Part shown: piece after piece, positions 1-5,751 of the stretch
Layout of the letters: each line of letters opens with the position of its first letter
Numbering within the stretch: position 1 is the stretch's first letter
Assembly (NCBI GenBank): GCA_019115345.1
Contig: DXDV01000031.1
Coordinates: 1-7,556, forward strand
DNA length: 7,556 nt
Direction of reading: 5' to 3'
DNA from: Candidatus Intestinimonas stercorigallinarum
GTDB taxonomy: Bacteria > Bacillota > Clostridia > Oscillospirales > Oscillospiraceae
The notes under the pieces: generated by a model
What the model saw: only the letters and a program-made list of their open reading frames with translations
Told to the model about the DNA's origin: nothing
Database searches by the model: none
Position numbers and translations under genes: made by a program

Positions 1-91
1 CGGAGCGAAGAATCCGCATCCCCCGTCCCTTTGCGTAACAGAAAAGTACAAGGACGAGAATACGGATTCTTCGGCCTGCGGCCTCAGAATG
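1..91. repeat. Truncated intergenic palindromic repeat
   Basis: An 11-bp perfect inverted repeat, CGAAGAATCCG at 6-16 and CGGATTCTTCG at 63-73, brackets a 46-nt spacer. The right part folds again into a small hairpin: ATTCT (66-70) with AGAAT (86-90), and GGCC (73-76) with GGCC (80-83) around TGC. Sequence of the type GGATTCTTCG...CAGAATGAC is a familiar multi-copy intergenic palindrome in clostridial genomes (family recollection, not searched here). The left hairpin is cut by the window edge. I see no coding function. Confidence 0.6.
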
Positions 92-179
92 ACGGGTCGG
101 GACGCGGTTCTTCTTTGTGTGGGGCGCGACGGCCCCGGCGCGCCATCATAAAATACATATGAGAAAAGGAAGGATCACC

Positions 180-758
180 ATGGACCTGGACCGTTTCGCC
201 GGACTGCTCTCCGCCCAGCTCCACCGCCCGCCGGCGCCGGTGGCGCAGCAGCTGGCCACCCTCAAGCGGCTGAGCTTCCGCTTCTCCCCCGACCTGGAGG
301 CCCACTTCCTCTCCCACCCCGAGTCCTACGAGGACCCGGCCTATCTGGCCCTCCTGTGCCGCCTGGCCCAGGACGAGCCCGGCCAGGCCCTGGTGCTGGA
401 GCCGGAGGCCCCCAGCCCGGAGACCATGTACCGGGACCTCTTCGCCCGGCTCACCGCCCTGGCCGGGGGCGGCGTGGCCCTCGCCGGCGGGGAACTGGGC
501 CCCTCCGAGGGCGGCAGGCGCGCCCTGACCTTCACCCTGGACGGCCGGCCCTGCCGGTACGACGCCCAGGACCTGGGGAGCTGGCTGGACACGGGGGTGC
601 TGGCCCACCTCAACGGCCTGCTGGCCCAGGGGGAGGAGAAAAAGCGCTTCCTCGCCGTGGAGGACATCCGCCTGCCCGGACAGCTGGTCTTTTTCCGCTC
701 CCCCCAGTGGGCCGGCTTCTTCGCCGCCGCCACCGGGCTGGACACAAAAGCCCTTTGA
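180..758 (+). CDS. Hypothetical protein, 192 aa, unrecognised
   Basis: I do not recognise this family. The start at 180 is chosen because AGGAAGG (167-173) sits 6 nt upstream. The in-frame ATGs at 117 and 159 lack a ribosome binding site, and their extra residues look unlike protein. The product begins MDLDRFAGLLSAQL and appears soluble, with no signal peptide or membrane segment. The N-terminal half is helical (leucine-rich, about residues 1-95). The C-terminal half (about 96-190) looks alpha/beta, with a Gly-rich turn, a segment LDGRPCRYDAQDLGSWLDTG and a hydrophobic strand near VFFRSPQWAGFF. Third-position C/G bias matches the neighbours, which supports a real, long-resident gene. It is isolated from the next gene by about 150 nt including a possible terminator, so it is probably monocistronic. 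No function is proposed. Confidence 0.75.
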   Translation: MDLDRFAGLLSAQLHRPPAPVAQQLATLKRLSFRFSPDLEAHFLSHPESYEDPAYLALLCRLAQDEPGQALVLEPEAPSPETMYRDLFARLTALAGGGVALAGGELGPSEGGRRALTFTLDGRPCRYDAQDLGSWLDTGVLAHLNGLLAQGEEKKRFLAVEDIRLPGQLVFFRSPQWAGFFAAATGLDTKAL

Positions 759-762
759 CCAA

Positions 763-800
763 GGCCCGGCGCCGCCCAAACAGGGGACGCCGGGCCGTTT
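763..800 (+). terminator. Possible weak terminator after the hypothetical gene
   Basis: GGCCCGGCG (763-771) pairs perfectly with CGCCGGGCC (788-796). A 16-nt loop can add CCC/GGG pairs, and only TTT follows (798-800). The stem is strong but the T-tract is short, so efficiency is doubtful. It lies 5 nt after the stop codon at 756-758 and upstream of the next promoter, consistent with a transcription-unit boundary. Confidence 0.45.
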
Positions 801-817
801 CTCCGCCCCGCCGCCCC

Positions 818-846
818 TTTACGGGCCGCCGGAATCGTGCTATAAT
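818..846 (+). promoter_or_regulatory. Extended -10 SigA-type promoter for the DUF1836 gene
   Basis: A perfect -10 TATAAT at 841-846 is preceded by TG at 838-839 with one base between (TGCTATAAT), the extended -10 form. A weak -35, TTTACG (818-823), sits 17 bp upstream. Initiation would fall near 852-854, about 50 nt before the ATG at 906. It is an AT-rich island in otherwise very GC-rich sequence. Confidence 0.7.
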
Positions 847-847
847 C

Positions 848-876
848 CATATTGATATGCTGATACGTCATATTGA
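848..876. promoter_or_regulatory. Operator-like repeats at the DUF1836 start site
   Basis: CATATTGA occurs twice, at 848-855 and 869-876, exactly 21 bp apart (two helical turns). Overlapping these is an inverted repeat, ATATG (855-859) and CATAT (869-873). The position, at and just downstream of the expected transcription start, suits a repressor site. Because the downstream gene encodes an HTH protein, autoregulation is a reasonable inference but is not shown. Confidence 0.4.
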
Positions 877-905
877 GAACTATGATCATTGAGGAGTGGA
901 TCGCC

Positions 906-1433
906 ATGGAGGAACTGGAAGAGCTGAAGCGCCGCCTGGAGGAGGAGCGCCCCATGGCATGGGACAGCTTCCCCGACATCGGCCTCTATATGGACCAGGT
1001 CATCTCCTACGTCTCCCGCCAGCTCATCTCCTACGACGGGGGCGAGACGCTGACGCCGGCCATGGTGAACAACTACATCAAGGACGGCCTGCTCCCCCGG
1101 GCCGAGGGGAAGAAGTACAGCAAGACCCACCTGGGCTACCTCACCGCCATCTGCGCCCTCAAGCAGGTCCTCTCCGTCCGGGACACCCGCGCCCTGCTGG
1201 AGACGGGCAGCGCCGGCCACGACCCGGAGAAGCTCTACGCCGCCTTTTACCAGGAGCTCTCCCTGGCCCTGGACTGCACCGCCGAGGTGCTGGACCCCGA
1301 CCTGCCCCGGGAGGAGCTGCCCCGGCTGGCCCTGCGGCTGGCCCTGCGCAGCTACGCCGACAAGCTGGCCTGCCAGCGCATCCTCGCCCTCCTCGCCCCG
1401 GAGGGCTCCAAGGGCGAGCGGCGGAAAAAGTAG
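906..1433 (+). CDS. DUF1836 family protein with MerR-like HTH, 175 aa
   Basis: This is a member of the DUF1836 family, recognised from a helix-turn-helix core at about residues 49-90. That core contains the string LTPAMVNNYIKDGLLP, then GKKYSKTHLGYLTAICALKQVLSV, which resembles the winged HTH of MerR regulators. The N-terminal 20 residues are a charged helix rich in E, K and R. The C-terminal part (about 90-165) is all helical, and the protein ends in a basic tail (KGERRKK). No ligand-binding or metal motif is visible. The start at 906 is chosen because GAGGAG (891-896) is spaced 9 nt from it; the upstream ATG at 882 lacks a ribosome binding site. It has its own promoter with repeated motifs. 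The family is presumed DNA-binding, but its targets are unknown to me. A 68-nt gap leads to degV, so read-through is possible. Confidence 0.85.
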   Translation: MEELEELKRRLEEERPMAWDSFPDIGLYMDQVISYVSRQLISYDGGETLTPAMVNNYIKDGLLPRAEGKKYSKTHLGYLTAICALKQVLSVRDTRALLETGSAGHDPEKLYAAFYQELSLALDCTAEVLDPDLPREELPRLALRLALRSYADKLACQRILALLAPEGSKGERRKK

Positions 1434-1501
1434 GGCCTTTGGAGGACCCGTTCCACAGTCTGAAATTATCCTTGTCCATATTATAGAGGAGGGAATTGAT
1501 C

Positions 1502-2368
1502 ATGTCCGAGTTTGTCATCGTCACCGACTCGTCCGCCGACCTGCCCGCCGGTCTGGTCCGGGAGCTGGGAGTGGAGGTGCTGCCCCTGTCCTTCACCATT
1601 CAGGGCAACACCTACCGCAACTACCCCGACGACCGGGAGATGGACCCCGCCGTCTTTTACAAAATGCTCCGGGACGGGGAGGCGGCCACCACCTCCGCCG
1701 TCAACGTGGCCGAGTACACCGCCCTGCTGGAGCCCCTGCTCCAGGCGGGGAAGGACGTGCTGGTGCTAGCCTTCTCCTCGGGGCTGTCCACCACCTACCA
1801 GTCCTCGGTCATCGCCGTCAACGAGCTCTCCGAGCAGTACCCCGACCGGAAGCTCTTCACGGTGGACACCCTGAGCGCCTCCCTGGGCCAGGGCCTGCTG
1901 GTGTGGCACGCCGTTCAGGAGCAGAAGCGGGGCCAGAGCATCGAGGCCGTCCGGGACTGGGTGGAGGAGAACAAGCTCCGCCTGTGCCACTGGTTCACCG
2001 TGGACGACCTCCACTTCCTCAAGCGGGGCGGGCGCATCTCCGCCGCCACCGCCGTGGTGGGCACCATGCTCTCCATCAAGCCCGTCCTCCACGTGGATGA
2101 CGAGGGCCACCTCATCAGCATGGGCAAGGCCCGGGGCCGGGGGGCCTCCCTCACCGCCCTGGTGGACCACATGGAGGAGACCGCCACCGATGTGGACACC
2201 GTGTTCATCAGCCACGGCGACTGCCTCTCCGACGCCCAGAAGGTGGCCGACGACGTGCGGGAGCGCTTCGGCACCAAGGACATCGTCATCAACAACGTGG
2301 GCCCCGTCATCGGCGCCCACTCCGGCCCCGGCACCCTGGCCCTCTTCTTCCTGGGCACCAAGCGGTAA
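1502..2368 (+). CDS. DegV/FakB family fatty-acid-binding protein, 288 aa
   Basis: DegV-family proteins bind a fatty acid in a pocket between two alpha/beta domains. FakB members present it to the kinase FakA for phosphorylation to acyl-phosphate, feeding phospholipid synthesis. Family motifs are in order: VTDSSADLP (7-15), a TTS segment (63-65), FSSGLSTTYQSS (91-102), DTLSASLGQGLL (122-133), VDDLHFLKRGGRIS (167-180), ISHGD (236-240) and GPVIGAHSGPG (267-277). Ser92/Ser93, the Thr/Ser of the TTS segment and His273 sit where family members contact the acyl carboxylate. Length is typical and the protein appears complete and cytoplasmic. The ATG at 1502 follows AGGAGG (1487-1492) by 9 nt. Only 21 nt separate it from prmA, so they are probably co-transcribed. 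No fakA homologue lies in the window, so a FakB role is inferred from the family. Confidence 0.93.
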   Translation: MSEFVIVTDSSADLPAGLVRELGVEVLPLSFTIQGNTYRNYPDDREMDPAVFYKMLRDGEAATTSAVNVAEYTALLEPLLQAGKDVLVLAFSSGLSTTYQSSVIAVNELSEQYPDRKLFTVDTLSASLGQGLLVWHAVQEQKRGQSIEAVRDWVEENKLRLCHWFTVDDLHFLKRGGRISAATAVVGTMLSIKPVLHVDDEGHLISMGKARGRGASLTALVDHMEETATDVDTVFISHGDCLSDAQKVADDVRERFGTKDIVINNVGPVIGAHSGPGTLALFFLGTKR

Positions 2369-2389
2369 CATCACAAAGGAGCTGCGAAT

Positions 2390-3331
2390 ATGGACACCAT
2401 CAACTGGCTGGAGGTCACCCTGGAGACCGCCGAGCCCCAACTGGACGACCTGTGCGCCAAGCTGACCATGAACGGGGCCACCGGGCTGGTCATCGAGGAC
2501 GAGGAGGACTTCAAGCGCTTTCTGGAGCAGAACCGGCAGTACTGGGACTATGTGGACGAGGAACTGCTGGAGCGGATGAAGGGGGCCGCCCGGGTCAAGT
2601 TCTACGTCACCGACGACCCCGACGGCGAGGCCCAGCGGAAAAAGTGGATGGCGGGCATCGACCTGCCCTATACCACCGCCCCCCTCCGGGAGCACGACTG
2701 GGCCACCAGCTGGCAGAAGTACTACAAGCCCCTCCCCATCGGGGAGCGGCTCTACGTGGTGCCCGACTGGGAGCGGGAGGCGCCGGTGCCCGCCGGGCGG
2801 ACCGCCCTCTATCTCAACCCCGGCCTCACCTTCGGCACCGGCAACCACGCCTCCACCCGGCTGTGCCTGGAGTGGACCGAGCAGTCGGTGAAGGCGGGGG
2901 GCAGCGTGCTGGACCTGGGCTGCGGCTCCGGCATTTTGTCCATCGCCGCCCTGCTGCTGGGGGCCGCCACCGCCGTGGGGGTGGACATCGACCCCAAGGC
3001 GGTGGACGTGGCCTATGAAAACGCCGGGCTCAACGGCATCGGCCGGGACAGGTACACCGTGCTGGCAGGGGACGTCCTCTCCGACGCCTCCCTGAAGGCT
3101 CGTCTGGCGGAACGGAAGTATGACCTGGTGCTGGCCAACATCGTGGCCGACGTCATCATCCCCCTCTCCGCCCACGTGGAGGAGCTCCTGGCCCCCGGCG
3201 GCGTGTTCCTGTGCTCCGGCATCATCGACACCCGCTGCGAGGAGGTCCGCGCCGCTCTGGAAAAGAATGGCCTCACCGTCTTCGGCCGGAAGGACCGGGA
3301 CGGCTGGGTGGCCTACGCCGCCCGCTTCTAA
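2390..3331 (+). CDS. prmA: Ribosomal protein L11 methyltransferase PrmA, 313 aa
   Basis: PrmA is an S-adenosylmethionine-dependent enzyme that trimethylates amino groups of ribosomal protein L11. The N-terminal substrate-recognition domain covers about residues 1-125, with an acidic insert after GLVIEDEEDF as in clostridial homologues. A Rossmann methyltransferase domain follows, with PGLTFGTGNHAST (144-156), SAM-binding motif I VLDLGCGSGILSIAA (173-187), acidic motif II GVDIDPKAV (197-205), LANIVADVII (248-257, the PrmA form of motif IV) and LLAPGGVFLCSGI (267-279). Length is usual for the family. AAGGAG (2376-2381) is 8 nt before the ATG. The gene sits between degV (21-nt gap) and the phosphoesterase gene (23-nt gap). 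In many Firmicutes prmA is next to dnaJ or the 16S rRNA methyltransferase gene rsmE; neither is present here. Confidence 0.95.
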   Translation: MDTINWLEVTLETAEPQLDDLCAKLTMNGATGLVIEDEEDFKRFLEQNRQYWDYVDEELLERMKGAARVKFYVTDDPDGEAQRKKWMAGIDLPYTTAPLREHDWATSWQKYYKPLPIGERLYVVPDWEREAPVPAGRTALYLNPGLTFGTGNHASTRLCLEWTEQSVKAGGSVLDLGCGSGILSIAALLLGAATAVGVDIDPKAVDVAYENAGLNGIGRDRYTVLAGDVLSDASLKARLAERKYDLVLANIVADVIIPLSAHVEELLAPGGVFLCSGIIDTRCEEVRAALEKNGLTVFGRKDRDGWVAYAARF

Positions 3332-3354
3332 ATGTGAAAAGGAGGTCCCGGCCC

Positions 3355-4455
3355 ATGAAGGCGGTGGTCCGCTCCATCCCCTTTCCCGCCCGCGGGCGGC
3401 TGCTGGCGGTCAGCGACGTCCACGGCAACCTGCCCTGGCTCAAGGCCCTGCTGGCAAAGGCCGCCTTTTCCCCCGACGACGCCCTGGTGCTGGTGGGGGA
3501 CCTGGTGGAGAAGGGCCCCGACAGCCTGGCCACCCTGCGCTATGTGATGTCCCTGGCCCAGACCCACACCGTCTACGCCCTGTGCGGCAACTGCGACAAT
3601 CTGGCGGTGGACTTCGTGGACCAGAACGCCGGTCTGGGCCGGGATTTCTTCCGCTATTACCTCAGCGTCTGGAGGGAGCGCTCCCTCATCGTCCAGATGG
3701 CCATGGAGATCGGCGCTCCGGTGGACTCCCCCGAGGACCTGCCCGCCCTCCGCTCCGCCCTGCTGGAGTGGTTCGCCCCCGAGCTGGACTTTCTCCGGGC
3801 CATGCCCACCATCCTCAACGCCCCCGGCTTCACCTTCGTCCACGGGGGCGTCCCCTCCTACGACCACATGGAGGAGCTGGACGCCTGGCGGTGCATGAAA
3901 AACGACAATTTCCTCGGCAAGGGCCGCGCCTTCCCCCACTACTGCGTGGTGGGCCACTGGCCGGTGACCCTCTACCGCACCGGCCGCCCCTGCTGTGAGC
4001 CCCTGGTGGAGCGGGCGCGGAAGATCATCAGCATCGACGGCGGCTGCGTCCTCCAGAAGGACGGCCAGCTCAACGCCCTGGTCATCCCCGCCCCCAACAG
4101 CGAGGACTTCACCTGGGTCTCCTACGACGGCCTCCCCCGCCGCCGGGCCCTGGACGGCCAGGAAGAGAGCCCCGACCCCTTCACCATCGCCTGGACCGAC
4201 CACGCCGTAGAGGTGGTGGAGCGGGGGGAGGAGTTCTCCCTGTGCCGCCACCGGAGCACCGGCCGGACCATGTGGGTGCTCACCAGCTACCTCCGCCGCC
4301 GGGGCGGGGAGTGGTGGTGCCTGGACTCCACCGACTACCGCCTCCCCGTGTCCCCCGGCGACCTCCTCTCCCTGGTGGAGGAGACCTCCAGGGGCGCTCT
4401 GGTGAAGAAAAACGGCGTCACCGGCTGGTATCTGGGCCGGTTGGAGTCCCTCTGA
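3355..4455 (+). CDS. Calcineurin-like metallophosphoesterase with probable SH3-like C-terminus, 366 aa
   Basis: The N-terminal part (about 14-235) is a binuclear-metal phosphoesterase domain. It carries SDVHGN (20-25), GDLVEKGPDS (48-57), GNCD (78-81), VHGG (162-165) and VGHWPV (199-204), with metal ligands probably Asp21, His23, Asp49, Asn79, His163 and His201. The third motif is GNCD rather than GNHE/D, so the usual catalytic His of protein-phosphatase-like members is absent; GNCD is known in some phosphodiesterase-type members. The segment SIDGGC (227-232) closes the domain, as in PrpE/ApaH-like proteins. The last 40 residues or so (PGDLLSLVEE through VTGWYLGRLE) resemble a bacterial SH3 fold. 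AAAAGGAGGT (3337-3346) is 8 nt before the ATG at 3355; upstream in-frame starts would run back into prmA. Substrate (protein phosphate, dinucleotide or other) cannot be told from sequence. Confidence 0.88.
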   Translation: MKAVVRSIPFPARGRLLAVSDVHGNLPWLKALLAKAAFSPDDALVLVGDLVEKGPDSLATLRYVMSLAQTHTVYALCGNCDNLAVDFVDQNAGLGRDFFRYYLSVWRERSLIVQMAMEIGAPVDSPEDLPALRSALLEWFAPELDFLRAMPTILNAPGFTFVHGGVPSYDHMEELDAWRCMKNDNFLGKGRAFPHYCVVGHWPVTLYRTGRPCCEPLVERARKIISIDGGCVLQKDGQLNALVIPAPNSEDFTWVSYDGLPRRRALDGQEESPDPFTIAWTDHAVEVVERGEEFSLCRHRSTGRTMWVLTSYLRRRGGEWWCLDSTDYRLPVSPGDLLSLVEETSRGALVKKNGVTGWYLGRLESL

Positions 4456-4475
4456 CCGGCTTTTTCCCCGGTTTT
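4455..4475 (+). terminator. Weak candidate terminator after the phosphoesterase gene
   Basis: ACCGG (4455-4459) pairs with CCGGT (4468-4472) around an 8-nt loop, and TTTT covers 4472-4475. Farther on, TTTCCCC (4463-4469) can instead pair with GGGGAAA (4489-4495). Either fold is modest. Some termination is expected because a strong new promoter follows at 4512, but I would not rely on this site. Confidence 0.3.
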
Positions 4476-4511
4476 ACCCCGAAAAAAGGGGGAAATTCGG
4501 GCAGAAATCCA

Positions 4512-4540
4512 TTGACAACCCCCGGGGGCGCTGATATACT
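4512..4540 (+). promoter_or_regulatory. Near-consensus promoter for the rplU operon
   Basis: A perfect -35 TTGACA (4512-4517) and -10 TATACT (4535-4540) are separated by the ideal 17 bp. A TG one base upstream of the -10 (4532-4533) adds an extended -10. Transcription should start near 4547, giving a leader of about 236 nt before the rplU ATG at 4783. Such strength fits a ribosomal protein operon. Confidence 0.9.
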
Positions 4541-4546
4541 ATTATA

Positions 4547-4770
4547 GCCGCTTTGACTGGGTACGAAAGTGGGAGACGTAAGCAAGCGCGCAGGCTGTCA
4601 CGCTGCGAAGCCTCCGCGACGGCACACTGCTCACCCCTCCGCGAAAAACACCTTGCGCCTCCGGCGCAACTGCTTTTTCGTCTGCGGGGTTCTCTGTGTG
4701 CCTGCTCCCGGCTTCTCCGCGCTTCTCCGCGCTTCTCCCCGCCCCCGACAGCGAGCCCGTAATGAAGGAG
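4547..4770 (+). promoter_or_regulatory. Structured 5' leader of rplU, candidate L21 leader RNA
   Basis: This non-coding leader of about 220 nt can fold into one long nested arm: GAAGCC (4607-4612) with GGCTTC (4710-4715), GGCACAC (4621-4627) with GTGTGCC (4696-4702), ACCCC (4633-4637) with GGGGT (4686-4690), CGAAAAA (4642-4648) with TTTTTCG (4674-4680), and TTGCGCC (4653-4659) with GGCGCAA (4663-4669) around a TCC loop. Outside it GCTGTC (4594-4599) can pair with GACAGC (4747-4752). AGGCT (4592-4596) can alternatively pair with AGCCT (4609-4613). A known family, the L21 leader, sits upstream of rplU-prp-rpmA in Firmicutes and is thought to mediate feedback by L21. Position fits, but I cannot confirm a match to the family consensus. 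Part of the arm could be an inserted repeat. Confidence 0.55.
4711..4740 (+). repeat. Three tandem 10-bp repeats in the rplU leader
   Basis: GCTTCTCCGC occurs at 4711-4720 and 4721-4730, followed by GCTTCTCCCC at 4731-4740 (one mismatch). The tract is pyrimidine-rich, starts in the 3' strand of the outer leader stem and ends about 25 nt before the rplU ribosome binding site. Confidence 0.8.
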
Positions 4771-4785
4771 TGAAACATGTAGATG
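4765..4785 (+). promoter_or_regulatory. rplU ribosome binding site with ATG-TAG start-stop
   Basis: AAGGAG (4765-4770) lies 6 nt from an ATG at 4777-4779 that is directly followed by the stop TAG (4780-4782). The next codon, ATG at 4783, is in frame and begins the conserved L21 sequence. The better-spaced start thus encodes only Met. The rplU start is 12 nt from the binding site, longer than usual. Confidence 0.8.
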
Positions 4786-5094
4786 CACGCGATCATTGAG
4801 ACCGGCGGCAAGCAGTATAAGGTGGCCGAGGGTGACACCCTCTTCATCGAGAAGCTTCCCGTCGAGGCCGGCGAGACTGTGACCTTCGACAAGGTCCTGG
4901 CTGTTCTGGACGGCGACAAGGCCACCTTCGGCGCCCCCGTGGTGGACGGCGCCAAGGTCACCGCTTCCGTGGTGAAGAACGGCAAGGGCAAGAAGATCAT
5001 CGTCTTCAAGTACAAGCCCAAGAAGGGCTACCGCCGCAAGCAGGGCCACCGTCAGCCCTACACCAAGGTCACCATCGGCAAGATCGAGGCCTGA
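4783..5094 (+). CDS. rplU: 50S ribosomal protein L21, 103 aa
   Basis: L21 binds 23S rRNA in the large subunit. The product starts MHAIIETGGKQYKV, a near-invariant L21 N-terminus, and ends with the rRNA-binding signature KYKPKKGYRRKQGHRQPYT (about 78-96). Length is typical. The protein is basic and has no signal peptide. The start at 4783 is set by family conservation, because the only earlier in-frame ATG (4777) is followed at once by TAG. It is the first gene of the rplU-prp-rpmA operon, behind a strong promoter and a structured leader, so leader-mediated control of translation is likely (inference). Codon use shifts toward AAG for Lys and GTC/ACC, as expected for high expression. Confidence 0.97.
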   Translation: MHAIIETGGKQYKVAEGDTLFIEKLPVEAGETVTFDKVLAVLDGDKATFGAPVVDGAKVTASVVKNGKGKKIIVFKYKPKKGYRRKQGHRQPYTKVTIGKIEA

Positions 5095-5114
5095 GCCTCC
5101 CTCTTTCCCAACCT

Positions 5115-5450
5115 ATGATCGAGGTTACTTTTTTTACGCAGGGCAGCCGCCTGACCGGCTTTGAGGTCAAGGGTCACAGCGGCCTGGCCCCCCAGGGGGA
5201 GGACATCCTCTGCGCCGCCGTCACCAGCGCCGTCCGGCTCACCGAGTGCGCCGTCAACGACGTCCTCGGCCTGGAGGCCGCGGTAAAGGTGCGGGAAAAG
5301 GATGCCTCCATCACCCTCAAGCTCCCCGGCGGGCTGGAGGAGACCACCGAGACCACCTGTCAGACCCTTCTGACGGCCATGATGGTCTACTTCACCGACC
5401 TGAGGGAGGAATATCCCGACAACATTATCGTTTACGACATGGAGGTGTAA
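5115..5450 (+). CDS. prp: Ribosomal-processing cysteine protease Prp, 111 aa
   Basis: Prp (formerly YsxB) is the cysteine protease that removes the N-terminal extension of L27 in Firmicutes. The family motifs are plain: KGHSG (19-23) with catalytic His21, and GEDILCAAVTS (28-38) with catalytic Cys33. The remainder is a small alpha/beta fold ending in a conserved C-terminal region near YFTDLREEYPDNI. Length is typical. It lies between its usual partners, 20 nt after rplU and 4 nt before rpmA, whose product carries the matching cleavage motif. The 20 nt upstream of the ATG are pyrimidine-rich with no AGGAGG-like sequence, so translation probably depends on coupling to rplU or is kept low. The gene itself looks intact. 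Confidence 0.96.
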   Translation: MIEVTFFTQGSRLTGFEVKGHSGLAPQGEDILCAAVTSAVRLTECAVNDVLGLEAAVKVREKDASITLKLPGGLEETTETTCQTLLTAMMVYFTDLREEYPDNIIVYDMEV

Positions 5451-5454
5451 CACC

Positions 5455-5739
5455 ATGCTGAAGATCGGTCTTCAGTTCTTCGCCCACAAGAAGGGCGTCG
5501 GCTCCACCCGGAACGGCCGTGATTCCGAGTCCAAGCGTCTGGGCGTGAAGCGGGCCGACGGGCAGTTCGTCCTGGCCGGCAACATCCTGGTGCGTCAGCG
5601 GGGCACCCACATCCACCCCGGTGCGAACGTGGGCAAGGGCAGCGACGACACCCTGTTCGCCCTCAAGGACGGCAAGGTCAAGTTCGAGCGTCTGGGTAAG
5701 GACCGCAAGCAGGTCTCCATCGTGGAGATCGCTCAGTAA
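5455..5739 (+). CDS. rpmA: 50S ribosomal protein L27 with cleavable N-terminal extension, 94 aa
   Basis: The N-terminal tail of L27 reaches the peptidyl-transferase centre. This protein begins MLKIGLQFF (1-9), then AHKKGVGSTRNGRDS (10-24), which aligns with the mature E. coli start AHKKAGGSTRNGRDS. Residues 1-9 are therefore the Firmicutes extension removed by Prp, probably between Phe9 and Ala10. The core motifs GVKRADGQFVLAGNILVRQRGT and HPGANVGKGSDDTLF are typical. The ribosome binding site GGAGG (5441-5445) lies within the last codons of prp, 9 nt before the ATG. The gene ends the operon, with a strong terminator 12 nt after its stop codon. Confidence 0.98.
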   Translation: MLKIGLQFFAHKKGVGSTRNGRDSESKRLGVKRADGQFVLAGNILVRQRGTHIHPGANVGKGSDDTLFALKDGKVKFERLGKDRKQVSIVEIAQ

Positions 5740-5751
5740 CTTGAGCATCAT

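Noticed and set aside
149..154. TAAAAT as a -10 box for the first gene
   Set aside because: No acceptable -35 at the right distance in the GC-rich upstream sequence, and the AT stretch is very short.
1479..1484. TATTAT as a -10 box for degV
   Set aside because: No -35 lies at 16-18 bp, and the implied start would fall inside the degV ribosome binding site, leaving no usable leader.
1766..3175. Long minus-strand open frame (469 codons) opposite degV and prmA
   Set aside because: It is antisense to two confidently identified genes. The frame stays open because of GC-rich third positions, and its composition (V, G, H, Q runs) is not protein-like.
3328..4251. Minus-strand open frame (307 codons) opposite the phosphoesterase gene
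   Set aside because: Same codon-bias artefact, with no motif and no ribosome binding site.
4553..4799. Short plus-strand frames in the rplU leader (69 and 76 codons)
   Set aside because: They have no ribosome binding site, overlap structured leader RNA and run into rplU out of frame.
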